Source of the DNA: an uncultured Bacteroidota bacterium
GTDB lineage: Bacteria > Bacteroidota > Bacteroidia > Bacteroidales > WCHB1-69
Direction: 5' to 3'
NCBI GenBank assembly: GCA_902797625.1
Contig: CADBTU010000132.1
Span: 1-33,245, forward strand
DNA length: 33,245 bases
The translations under genes and the position numbers were made by a program. The notes under the pieces were generated by a model that was not told where the DNA came from, did no database searches, and worked only from the letters and a program-made list of their open reading frames with translations. Of the stretch, positions 16,496 to 24,346 are shown in pieces. The first letter of the stretch is position 1; each line of letters starts with the position of its first letter.

Positions 16496-16506
16496 TCCTA
16501 TCCGTT

Positions 16507-17049
16507 ATGAAAGAAAGTGTAACTATTCTTGACAAAACTTTTGTCAAATTTATTTCATCCGATGAGATCGATAAAGCTATAGCAACTTTAGCAGAAAAGA
16601 TTGATTCTGAATACATTAACGATGATCCTATTCTTTTGATAACTCTAAACGGTGCTGTTTTCTTTGCTGTAGATCTTTTGAAAAACCTCAATATTAAATG
16701 TAAAATAACTTGTGTTAAAGTATCCTCTTATTCTGGAACTGAATCTACTGGCAAGATAAACGATTTGATAGGATTAAATGATAACGTTAAAGGAAAACGC
16801 GTTATAATTTTAGAGGATATTGTTGACACTGGACGAACATATAAGCATCTACACGATATGCTCAAGGATGCTGGTGCTAAGGACATTCGCATTGCAACCA
16901 TGACTATGAAGCCTGAGGCCTACAAAGGAGATTTACCCATACACTACGTGGGGTTAAATATCCCCAACAAATTTGTCATCGGACGAGGTCTTGATTATGA
17001 TGGCTATGGTAGAAACCTTAACGACATATATCAATTAAAGCAAAATTAA
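16507..17049 (+). CDS. hpt: Hypoxanthine phosphoribosyltransferase
   Basis: A 180-residue type I phosphoribosyltransferase that salvages hypoxanthine (and often guanine) to the nucleotide using PRPP, in the cytoplasm. The PRPP-binding loop reads IILEDIVDTGRT (residues 100-111) and the flexible loop is KVSSYSGTESTG; the purine-stacking segment near the end is VIGRGLDYDGYGRN. The ATG at 16507 is preferred over an in-frame TTG 24 bases upstream because that TTG lies inside the -7 promoter box and the ATG gives the usual family length. First gene of a plus-strand run; adk follows after 12 bases, so purine salvage and adenylate balance are expressed together. Confidence 0.93.
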   Translation: MKESVTILDKTFVKFISSDEIDKAIATLAEKIDSEYINDDPILLITLNGAVFFAVDLLKNLNIKCKITCVKVSSYSGTESTGKINDLIGLNDNVKGKRVIILEDIVDTGRTYKHLHDMLKDAGAKDIRIATMTMKPEAYKGDLPIHYVGLNIPNKFVIGRGLDYDGYGRNLNDIYQLKQN

Positions 17050-17061
17050 AGAACGAAAGAT

Positions 17062-17637
17062 ATGAAACAACTAAATCTCGTAATGTTTGGTGCTCCAGGT
17101 AGCGGCAAAGGTACACAAGCAAAACAAATGGCTGAAAAATATAACTTAATGCACGTATCAACTGGCGATCTATTTCGCTATGAAATATCAAATAAGACAC
17201 CTCTCGGACTTCAAGCGCAAGAAATAATAAATAAAGGTGGACTTGTTCCTGATGATATAACATTGGGTATGCTCCGCAACCATATAGTAAAACATTCTGA
17301 TTGTAACGGTTTTATTTTCGATGGCGTACCACGTACCTTAAAACAAGCTGAAATGTTAGATGACAAGACACTTTTTAACAACTTAAATATATCAAAGGTT
17401 CTTTATCTTCACGTTGAGATGGATGAGGTTCAGAAGAGAATACTCAAACGTGCTGAGGTTGAGCAACGTGCCGATGATACTCCAGAAACCGTAAAGGCGC
17501 GTGTTGAAAACTTCTTCGCACAAACTATGCCTTTAGTTGATTACTACAAAGAACAAGAAAAGCTTATAGAAATTAATGGTATGCAAAACATAGAACACGT
17601 CTTCTCTGACATCTGCAAAGTTATTGATAACTTGTAA
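17062..17637 (+). CDS. adk: Adenylate kinase, short form
   Basis: A 191-residue cytoplasmic kinase interconverting ATP plus AMP with two ADP. The P-loop GAPGSGKGTQ spans residues 10-19. The AMP-site segment is STGDLFRYEI; the conserved FIFDGVPRT is present (usually DGFPRT, here Val in place of Phe). The LID is short: RAEVEQRADD replaces the long zinc-finger-like lid of other bacteria, which is usual for Bacteroidetes. No zinc cysteines are present. It lies 12 bases after hpt and 3 bases before dxr, within one run. Confidence 0.95.
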   Translation: MKQLNLVMFGAPGSGKGTQAKQMAEKYNLMHVSTGDLFRYEISNKTPLGLQAQEIINKGGLVPDDITLGMLRNHIVKHSDCNGFIFDGVPRTLKQAEMLDDKTLFNNLNISKVLYLHVEMDEVQKRILKRAEVEQRADDTPETVKARVENFFAQTMPLVDYYKEQEKLIEINGMQNIEHVFSDICKVIDNL

Positions 17638-17640
17638 ATT

Positions 17641-18825
17641 ATGACTCACGAAGAAAAATCATCACCTCGCAAAATTGCAATATTAGGTTCAACAGGTTCT
17701 ATTGGTTCTCAAGCCTTAGAAGTTATTTCGCTTCACCCTGACATACTTCAAGTTGAGGTGATAGCTGCAAACTCTAATGCAGAACTTCTAATTGAACAAG
17801 CTAAAAAATATCAACCTAATATAGTTGTTGTAATACAAGAATCTGCATATAAAACTGTAAAAGAAGCACTTATAGCTGAAGATATAAAAGTTTTCTGTGG
17901 CGAAGAGGCTTTGTGTAATGTTTGTGAAATGGATTGTATTGACATGGTGCTGTCAAGTATTGTTGGAGTGGCTGGATTGCGCCCCGCCTATACAACCGTA
18001 TCATGCGGTACTCCTCTTGCTATTGCAAACAAAGAAACTTTAGTGGTTGCTGGTGAGCTAATAATGGAGACTGCTAAACAAAACAACGCACCTGTTTTAC
18101 CAGTTGATTCCGAACATTCTGCAATCTTTCAGTGTCTTGCGGGAGAACATTATAATCCTATAGAAAAGATATTGATAACTGCCTCTGGCGGAGCCTTTCG
18201 TGGATATTCAAAAAAACAACTTCAAACAGTAACACTCAACGATGCGTTAAAACACCCAAACTGGAATATGGGTCCTAAAGTAACCATTGACAGTGCCACT
18301 TTGATGAATAAAGGTCTGGAAGTTATTGAAGCTAAATGGTTGTTTAACACTCCTTTAGATAAAATCGAAGTTGTTGTTCATCCGCAATCTATAATTCACT
18401 CTATGGTACAGTTTACAGATGGCTCGGTGAAAGCTCAACTCGGCATTCCTGATATGCGACTTCCGATTCTCTACGCACTCTCCTACCCTATTAGACTTTC
18501 CTTGCCTTATCAACGGTTAGACTTTCAACAAATTTCGCAACTTACTTTTGAAAAACCTGATACAGAAACTTTTCGTTGCCTCTCATTAGCATACTATGCA
18601 GCCAAAGAAGGCGGTGGAAAACCTTGCATTTTGAATGCTGCCAATGAAGCTGCTGTAAGTTTATTTATGCAACAAAAAATACAATTTGTTGAAATTCCGC
18701 AAATTATAGAAAATGCCCTCGCTTACTTTTCTGTCCAGAAACCTACATCTATAGATGAATACCTCGCTCTTGACAAAGATGTGAAAGATGTGATTTTTAA
18801 GAAATATGAAAGGACTTGTTATTAA
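17641..18825 (+). CDS. dxr: 1-deoxy-D-xylulose 5-phosphate reductoisomerase
   Basis: The 394-residue enzyme makes 2-C-methyl-D-erythritol 4-phosphate in the non-mevalonate isoprenoid pathway, using NADPH and a divalent metal. The Rossmann motif is ILGSTGSIGSQAL (residues 14-26). NKETLVVAG, the metal-binding PVDSEHSAIFQCL, TASGGAFR and the substrate-binding HPNWNMGPKVTIDSATLMNKGLE are all in order, in pieces typical of DXR. The end of the gene overlaps the start of rsgA by 20 bases. In many Bacteroidetes dxr is followed by the protease gene rseP; here rsgA takes that place. Confidence 0.96.
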   Translation: MTHEEKSSPRKIAILGSTGSIGSQALEVISLHPDILQVEVIAANSNAELLIEQAKKYQPNIVVVIQESAYKTVKEALIAEDIKVFCGEEALCNVCEMDCIDMVLSSIVGVAGLRPAYTTVSCGTPLAIANKETLVVAGELIMETAKQNNAPVLPVDSEHSAIFQCLAGEHYNPIEKILITASGGAFRGYSKKQLQTVTLNDALKHPNWNMGPKVTIDSATLMNKGLEVIEAKWLFNTPLDKIEVVVHPQSIIHSMVQFTDGSVKAQLGIPDMRLPILYALSYPIRLSLPYQRLDFQQISQLTFEKPDTETFRCLSLAYYAAKEGGGKPCILNAANEAAVSLFMQQKIQFVEIPQIIENALAYFSVQKPTSIDEYLALDKDVKDVIFKKYERTCY

Positions 18826-19738
18826 ATCTACTGGCAGTTGGTATTCTGTTATTACTACTGATAAGGAGATAGTTGAATGTCGCCTACGAGGTCAGTTTCG
18901 AATAAAAGGAATAAAAAACACCAACCCAATAATCGTTGGAGATCGCGTAGAATTTGACAAGGAAGAAGATGGCTCTGGAGTTATAACATCAATTGAAAAG
19001 AGAAAAAATTATATAGAGCGTAAATCCACTAACCTATCAAAAATAAGTCATCTTATAGCTGCAAATATAGACACTATTTTTCTTGTTGTAACACTAAAAC
19101 ATCCGAGAACATCTTTAGGCTTTGTTGATCGTTTTTTAGTGGCTGCCGAGAGTTTTCGTATCCCAGCGTGTTTAATATTCAACAAAATTGATCTTTATAA
19201 TGAAGAAGAGTTAAAGGTGATTGAGGAATTTAGCAAACTATATTCTAAAATCGGTTATGATATTATCCATTCTTCAGTAGTTAATGGAAAAGGTATAGAT
19301 AAAATTCGTAAAAAGATTAAAAAGAAAGTCTGCCTATTTAGCGGTCATTCTGGTGCGGGGAAGTCGGCAATAATCACTGCTATAGACCCAGCGTTAAATT
19401 TGCGCATAGGTGAAATCTCAAGAGTTCACAATAAAGGAACGCATACAACTACATTTGCAGAGATGTTTCCTCTGTATGATGGGTATATGGTTGACACGCC
19501 TGGAATTAAAGAATTTGGACTAATTCAATATTCCAAGCAAGAGATACGCGACTATTTTCCAGAGATTAGAAAATTCAACAATTGCTGTAAATTTGACGAT
19601 TGTTCACACACGCACGAGCCGCATTGTGCTGTGAGACAAGCGGTAGAGAACGGCGAAATAGCCATATCAAGATATATGAACTATCTTGCGATACTTAACG
19701 ATGATGATATGCAATTAGCTGATTGGCAATTACGATAG
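18806..19738 (+). CDS. rsgA: Ribosome small subunit-dependent GTPase A
   Basis: RsgA is a circularly permuted GTPase that acts late in 30S subunit maturation. The 310-residue protein begins with an OB-fold (about residues 1-65). GTPase motifs come in permuted order: G4 NKID (126-129), G1 GHSGAGKS (180-187), G3 DTPG (230-233). A C-terminal zinc-binding segment reads C-x4-C-x-H-x5-C (Cys261, Cys266, His268, Cys274). The G1 has Ala-Gly where most family members have Val-Gly, a mild variation. The ATG lies inside the last codons of dxr, so translation is probably coupled. The stop falls in a short GATA repeat (19734-19745), and the gene converges on pyrF with 11 bases between the stops. Confidence 0.94.
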   Translation: MKGLVIKSTGSWYSVITTDKEIVECRLRGQFRIKGIKNTNPIIVGDRVEFDKEEDGSGVITSIEKRKNYIERKSTNLSKISHLIAANIDTIFLVVTLKHPRTSLGFVDRFLVAAESFRIPACLIFNKIDLYNEEELKVIEEFSKLYSKIGYDIIHSSVVNGKGIDKIRKKIKKKVCLFSGHSGAGKSAIITAIDPALNLRIGEISRVHNKGTHTTTFAEMFPLYDGYMVDTPGIKEFGLIQYSKQEIRDYFPEIRKFNNCCKFDDCSHTHEPHCAVRQAVENGEIAISRYMNYLAILNDDDMQLADWQLR

Positions 19739-19749
19739 ATAGATAGAAA

Positions 19750-20613
19750 CTACAAGTACTTGAGTATATCATCGCGCATACGAACAACTTCATTTCTGGA
19801 ACTCAACGCAAAATTATCTGCTCCATTTTCCTGTTTTTTATAAGCAAGAAGAATTCCACGAGAAGAGTTCACAACGCCACCGTTACCATCTTTCAGGTAT
19901 TTTGCAATATCTTCAGCTTTACCACCTTGTGCACCGTAACCTGGAATCAAGAAAAAAGTACTATTAAGAGTTTTACGGATCTCTGCAGCCTCTTCAGGAT
20001 GTGTGCATCCCATAACTCCACCTATTGCCGAATATCCACAACTTCCAATAAAATCACCACCCAATTTTTGTAACTTCTCTCCTACCACATCATAAACTCT
20101 TTTACCGCCATCTGTTGGTATGTATTCAATATCTTTTGCTCCTTCATTAGAAGTTCGGATAAGAACAAAAACACCTTTTCCTGATTTTTTTACGTAAGGA
20201 AGATACGGAGAGAGACTATCAAGCCCCATATAAGGATTCAACGTTATAAAATCGGCTTCAAAATCGCCTGTAAAATGGGCTTTTGCATACATTTCAGCAG
20301 TTTTAGCTATATCACCACGTTTTATATCAGCGATAATAATAGCATTTATGGAACGTAGATAGTTTAATGTTCGCGAATAAGCTTTAAGACCTTGTATGCC
20401 ATAAGCCTCATAATATGCAATCTGCACTTTGTAACAAGCCGTAACATCGTAGGTTGCATCAATTATCTGCTTATTAAACTCGAAAAGCGCATCATCTAAG
20501 TTTTGATAACGAGCACAAAATTGGTCTGGCAAGTATGATAAATCTGTGTCAAGTCCAACACAAACATGCCCCTTTTTTGCTACCGTTTCGAAAAGTCTGT
20601 CTATATTATTCAT
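19750..20613 (-). CDS. pyrF: Orotidine 5'-phosphate decarboxylase
   Basis: PyrF makes UMP from OMP, the last step of de novo pyrimidine synthesis. The 287-residue protein is of the longer (type 2) class common in Bacteroidetes and actinobacteria. The catalytic Asp-Lys-Asp set is in ADIKRGDI (Asp96, Lys98, Asp101). VGLDTDLSYLP at residues 19-29, GLDSLSPYLPYVKKSGKGVF for the middle strands, and LIPGYGAQGG plus VNSSRGILLAY for the phosphate site are all present. Its ATG overlaps the stop of the response-regulator gene as TAATG, so the two are translated in concert. Confidence 0.95.
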   Translation of the reverse strand: MNNIDRLFETVAKKGHVCVGLDTDLSYLPDQFCARYQNLDDALFEFNKQIIDATYDVTACYKVQIAYYEAYGIQGLKAYSRTLNYLRSINAIIIADIKRGDIAKTAEMYAKAHFTGDFEADFITLNPYMGLDSLSPYLPYVKKSGKGVFVLIRTSNEGAKDIEYIPTDGGKRVYDVVGEKLQKLGGDFIGSCGYSAIGGVMGCTHPEEAAEIRKTLNSTFFLIPGYGAQGGKAEDIAKYLKDGNGGVVNSSRGILLAYKKQENGADNFALSSRNEVVRMRDDILKYL

Positions 20614-21386
20614 TATTCTCTAACTTGAATCATAAATCCTGTTCCGTGAATATTTCTTATTTCAACTTGAGGTACAAACCCTTTTTGATACTTAACCTTT
20701 CTTTGTTTAGGTTGTTTAGGAAGGATAAATTCCTCTGCATCAACAATTAAATAAGAACGTAATTTAGTCATAAAAACATCCATACTACGACTTGAAGCAT
20801 TCTCTTCATCAGTCCATATTTCACGAAGAATTATTTCACGAGGAACTAATTTATTTTTGTGATCTAAAAGAAGTTTCAGTAGTTCACATTCTTTTCTTGT
20901 TAAAATGCGTGTTTCTTTAGGGTGAATGAGAGAAAGTTCGGTATAGTTTAAGGTAAAATTACCAAATCTAACAAGTTCATCCTCGGTCTGATACTTACGT
21001 GATTGATTGATATTACAGCGTCTAAGAATCGCATTAACACGCAAACAAAGTTCTTCAATACTAAACGGTTTTGTAACATAGTCGTCGCAACCTAAATTAA
21101 AACACCTTATGCGATCTTCTTTACTTGAGAGAGAAGATAGAACAATTATAGGAACATTTTTATCTACTTTACGGAAAGTTTGCAAGAGTTCAAAACCATC
21201 ACAGTCATTCATAACCACATCAATAATGCAAATATCAAAAGAACCTTGTTGAAAATTATTATCTGCATCAATTCCATTTTTAAAGTCAACAACATTAAAT
21301 TCTGATAGTTCAAGGTAATCCTTTATAACACGACGAAGATTGTCGCTGTTGTCAACCAACAATATTTTTTCTTTTTTTAACTTCAT
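20613..21386 (-). CDS. OmpR/RprY-like response regulator with wing insertion
   Basis: A 257-residue two-component regulator: receiver domain (about residues 6-122) plus winged-helix DNA-binding domain (about 138-257). Phosphoacceptor Asp56 (IIDVVMND), Ser84 in place of the usual Thr, and Lys106 (YVTKPF) are present. Of the usual acidic pair only Asp12 remains; the next residue is Asn13. The DNA-binding part (LTRKECELLKLL, ASSRSMDVFMTKLR, IRNIHGTGF) resembles RprY of Bacteroides. An extra stretch of about 20 residues rich in Lys/Arg (around 214-234, KQPKQRKVKYQK) lies between the recognition helix and the final hairpin. No histidine kinase lies beside it. It is preceded by gpmA (66 bases) and coupled to pyrF. 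Targets are unknown. Confidence 0.85.
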   Translation of the reverse strand: MKLKKEKILLVDNSDNLRRVIKDYLELSEFNVVDFKNGIDADNNFQQGSFDICIIDVVMNDCDGFELLQTFRKVDKNVPIIVLSSLSSKEDRIRCFNLGCDDYVTKPFSIEELCLRVNAILRRCNINQSRKYQTEDELVRFGNFTLNYTELSLIHPKETRILTRKECELLKLLLDHKNKLVPREIILREIWTDEENASSRSMDVFMTKLRSYLIVDAEEFILPKQPKQRKVKYQKGFVPQVEIRNIHGTGFMIQVRE

Positions 21387-21452
21387 AATCTTTACTTAAT
21401 TACCTAAAATCTAAACTTTTAACACCAAAAAGCTAATAAAAAGTCAAATACA

Positions 21453-22202
21453 TTACATTTTTGTCTGATTAGCAACACTTTCTTGTTTTGCCTTAAGGTC
21501 ATCTTCAGATAATCCAAGGTAACGGTCGCTTATAACCTGCATTTCGTCGTCAAGTTCCATGAGGAAAGGAACACCTGTTGGTATATTTAGTTTGACGATA
21601 TCTTCATTAGACATATTTTTCATAAATTTAATAATACCGCGGATACTATTACCGTGGGCAACAATAAGCACTTGTTTATAAGCGCGTAGAGATTCCACGA
21701 TACTAACATTCCATAAAGGAATAATACGTTTTGTTGCATCCATCAGAGATTCGGTAGCAGGACGAGCAGCTTTGAATTTAATATCTTGGTAGCGAATATC
21801 AAATTTAGGGTGACGCGGGTCGTCATCTGAGAGAGGTTCTGGTTGCACATCATAACTTCTACGCCACATTGTAACCTGTTCTTCACCAAACACTTCAACG
21901 GCTTCTTTCTTATTCTGTCCTTGTAGCGCACCATAATGTTTCTCATTTAAACGCCAAGTTTTCTCAACTGGTAGCCATAATCTATCCATCTCTTCGAGAA
22001 CATAGTTCAAAGTTTTGATAGCGCGTTTTAAAAAAGATGTGTACGTATAACGAATATCAAGATCTGAGTCGCGAAGTATACGACCTGCTTGTTTTGCTTC
22101 TTCAATACCTAGATCTGTAAGATCAACATCCGTCCAGCCAGTGAAACGATTTGAGAGGTTCCACTCACTTTGTCCATGTCTTATTAGTACTAACTTATAC
22201 AT
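21453..22202 (-). CDS. gpmA: 2,3-bisphosphoglycerate-dependent phosphoglycerate mutase
   Basis: The 249-residue glycolytic enzyme interconverts 3- and 2-phosphoglycerate through a phosphohistidine. The catalytic loop LIRHGQSEWN holds His9; NRFTGWTDVDLT, the acidic ENEKH-equivalent LNEKHYGALQG, the RRSYDVQPEPL segment and VAHGNSIRGIIKF with the second histidine are all in order. Length matches the family. It starts 20 bases after the panD stop, so it is probably transcribed with panC-panD. Confidence 0.96.
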   Translation of the reverse strand: MYKLVLIRHGQSEWNLSNRFTGWTDVDLTDLGIEEAKQAGRILRDSDLDIRYTYTSFLKRAIKTLNYVLEEMDRLWLPVEKTWRLNEKHYGALQGQNKKEAVEVFGEEQVTMWRRSYDVQPEPLSDDDPRHPKFDIRYQDIKFKAARPATESLMDATKRIIPLWNVSIVESLRAYKQVLIVAHGNSIRGIIKFMKNMSNEDIVKLNIPTGVPFLMELDDEMQVISDRYLGLSEDDLKAKQESVANQTKM

Positions 22203-22222
22203 TACAATTTTAAAGGTTAAGG

Positions 22223-22567
22223 TTATATCTTGTTATCTTTATCGGGAAAAACCACTTTAGGGGTAAATACTTTAGCTTCATCGAAATCCATCAACGCATA
22301 GGAGATAATAATGACTACATCGCCTGGACATGCTTTGCGGGCCGCAGCACCATTGATACATATAACACCTGAGTTTCGTTTTCCTTTAATAGCATACGTT
22401 TCAAAACGTTCTCCATTATTCACATTAAGAACTTGAACTTTTTCGTTCTCAATAATATCAACTGCTTCCATAATAGCCTCATCAATTGTGATACTACCAA
22501 CGTAGTTTAGATTGGCTTCAGTAACAGTTGCACGATGTATCTTAGATTTTAGAACTTCAATATACAT
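22223..22567 (-). CDS. panD: Aspartate 1-decarboxylase
   Basis: PanD makes beta-alanine from aspartate for pantothenate. It is a pyruvoyl enzyme that cuts itself between Gly24 and Ser25; here YVGSITID places Gly24-Ser25 exactly if the ATG at 22567 ([20 protein letters not shown]) is used, so I choose that start. An in-frame ATG nine codons upstream (22594) would overlap panC. The product is 114 residues. Lys9, Tyr22 and the later [18 protein letters not shown] segment are conserved. It follows panC with 10 bases between them, and the two products feed the same pathway: PanC joins this beta-alanine to pantoate. Confidence 0.96.
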   Translation of the reverse strand: MYIEVLKSKIHRATVTEANLNYVGSITIDEAIMEAVDIIENEKVQVLNVNNGERFETYAIKGKRNSGVICINGAAARKACPGDVVIIISYALMDFDEAKVFTPKVVFPDKDNKI

Positions 22568-22577
22568 TTTATTTAGT

Positions 22578-23408
22578 TTAACGGTAACGAACATTATCTA
22601 TCAAACGAACAGGGCCAACAAAAACTGTTATAAAACCCATAACGCCATTATCACTATTAAAATTATCCACTGGCAGCAATGTTTGAGCATCTGCAATCTG
22701 GAAATAATCGAGCTTAAATTCTGGTATTTTTAGCATCTCTGATTCAACATAATTTACAATCTCTGAAACATCATTAAATCTCTTAGATTCTTCAAGAATT
22801 TTGTGAATATTAGCAGCAACTGCAAATTCGTGTTGACTAAGGCGTCTATTTCGGGAACTCATTGCTAAACCATTGGGTTCACGAATTATAGGGCATGTAA
22901 CAATTTCAGAAAAGATACGACATTGTTTACACATTTCGCGTATAACCGCTATTTGTTGAAAGTCTTTCTCTCCAAAGTATGCTTTATGGGGCCGTACCCA
23001 ATCCAACAAACGACGAACAATAACTCCAACTCCGTTGAAATGGCCAGGGCGCGAAGCTCCTTCCATTACAGATGAGACTGTGCCAAAGTTATATATTTCT
23101 GATGGAGCCACAGGAAAAACCTCTTCAACTGATGGAGCAAAGACATAGTCTGCTAAATCTCCTATAAGGCGCAAATCTTCATCAAGAGTGCGAGGATACT
23201 TCTCTAAATCTTCTGCATTACTGAATTGAACTGGATTCACAAAAATGGAAACGTACACCACGTCGTTTTCAGAGCGAGCACGGCGAATAAGCGATAAATG
23301 TCCTTCATGTAAAGCCCCCATTGTAGGAACCATTCCTATTTGTTTTCCACCCGCGCTATCGCACACAGATGTATTCAACAAATCTTTAACGGTTGTGATT
23401 ATCTTCAT
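22578..23408 (-). CDS. panC: Pantothenate synthetase
   Basis: PanC condenses pantoate and beta-alanine with ATP to make pantothenate. The 276-residue protein has the HIGH-type motif [14 protein letters not shown] (28-41), [20 protein letters not shown], the [11 protein letters not shown] loop, YFGEKDFQQ and the KMSKS-like [10 protein letters not shown]. It heads the run panC-panD-gpmA, and a -7 element lies 50 bases upstream, overlapping the end of prmC. No panB is in the window. Confidence 0.96.
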   Translation of the reverse strand: MKIITTVKDLLNTSVCDSAGGKQIGMVPTMGALHEGHLSLIRRARSENDVVYVSIFVNPVQFSNAEDLEKYPRTLDEDLRLIGDLADYVFAPSVEEVFPVAPSEIYNFGTVSSVMEGASRPGHFNGVGVIVRRLLDWVRPHKAYFGEKDFQQIAVIREMCKQCRIFSEIVTCPIIREPNGLAMSSRNRRLSQHEFAVAANIHKILEESKRFNDVSEIVNYVESEMLKIPEFKLDYFQIADAQTLLPVDNFNSDNGVMGFITVFVGPVRLIDNVRYR

Positions 23409-23458
23409 ATTCTTTTACACTCTTCAGACGAATTATTACCCTCCGTCTAACTGCGTTG

Positions 23459-23466
23459 CAAAAGTA
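23459..23466 (-). promoter_or_regulatory. Bacteroidetes -7 element upstream of panC
   Basis: On the minus strand this reads TACTTTTG followed by C, an exact TAnnTTTG match, 50 bases before the panC ATG and 10 bases past the prmC stop. It would give panC-panD-gpmA a start of its own. The -33 place is T-rich without a TTTG. Confidence 0.5.
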
Positions 23467-23476
23467 ATATTTTTTT

Positions 23477-24331
23477 TCAAATAAAACGTTCTATTTTCAT
23501 AAAACGATTTTGTCCAAAAAAATCATTGATAGATTCTATTTTTTGGTATCGTGCTGCTAAAAAAACAGCTGTCAAATCCTCATGAAAACGATTATAAGTC
23601 TCTATAAAAATTTTTCCAGATGATTTTAAATATTTCTCTCCAATTAAAGAAATTGCTTTATAGAACAATAATTTGTCATCATCAGGAACAAAAAGTGCAA
23701 TTTCTGGTTCATATTCAGAAACATTTATGTGCATTTTTTTTCTATCTGAGATTGGTACATAAGGAGGATTGCTCACTATAATATCAAATTTAGTATCTCC
23801 GAATGGAGAATTTAATTCGAGCATATCACTCTGAGCAAAAACAACCGAAACACCGTTATTTTTTGCATTTTCGCGAGCTATCACTAAAGCATTCAACGAA
23901 ATATCGGACGCAAAAACTTTGGCTTTTGGTAGAAATTTTGCCAAAGATATTGAAATACATCCGCTTCCTGTACCAATATCCCAAATAAAGACCTCTTTGT
24001 CGCCTATCTCCTTAATAATCATTTGAACTAATTCTTCGGTTTCAGGACGAGGGATTAGAACATCTGAACTCACATTAAATTTTAATCCAAAGAACTCTTC
24101 ATAGCCTAAAACCTGTTGTATCGGCACGCCTTTCGCAAGTTTCATAGTATCAGATAGTGCAGATTTTACTATAGTATCCTCCACTTTATCATTAAGTTTC
24201 AGGGATATTTCATAATTCGGTAATCCAATTTTTTCTCTGATATACAAACTCGCTATTGATATTGCTTCGCGCTCATCATAAAGAGGGCGCAATAAAGCTA
24301 TAATGTGCGCCCTTAAATCTTTAATTAACAT
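23477..24331 (-). CDS. prmC: Peptide chain release factor N5-glutamine methyltransferase
   Basis: PrmC (HemK) methylates the glutamine of the GGQ motif in release factors, using S-adenosylmethionine. The 284-residue protein has a helical N-terminal domain, then PRPETE (94-99), the SAM loop DIGTGSGCISISL (118-130), the acidic ASDIS (141-145) and the catalytic SNPPYVP (188-194). It is last in the run that begins with the C25 protease; 15 bases follow the preceding gene. The final residues end at a TGA beside a T8 tract. Confidence 0.95.
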   Translation of the reverse strand: MLIKDLRAHIIALLRPLYDEREAISIASLYIREKIGLPNYEISLKLNDKVEDTIVKSALSDTMKLAKGVPIQQVLGYEEFFGLKFNVSSDVLIPRPETEELVQMIIKEIGDKEVFIWDIGTGSGCISISLAKFLPKAKVFASDISLNALVIARENAKNNGVSVVFAQSDMLELNSPFGDTKFDIIVSNPPYVPISDRKKMHINVSEYEPEIALFVPDDDKLLFYKAISLIGEKYLKSSGKIFIETYNRFHEDLTAVFLAARYQKIESINDFFGQNRFMKIERFI

Positions 24332-24346
24332 AGTTCATTCGAGTGG

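Noticed and set aside
19734..19745. GATA repeat (three units) at the rsgA stop as a possible phase-variation site
   Set aside because: Only three units and located at the very end of the gene, so slippage would change at most a few C-terminal residues.
23420..23450. AGACG/CGTCT repeat between prmC and panC as a terminator
   Set aside because: Five-base stem, long loop and no T-tract behind it; it also lies in the panC leader, not after prmC in the right order.
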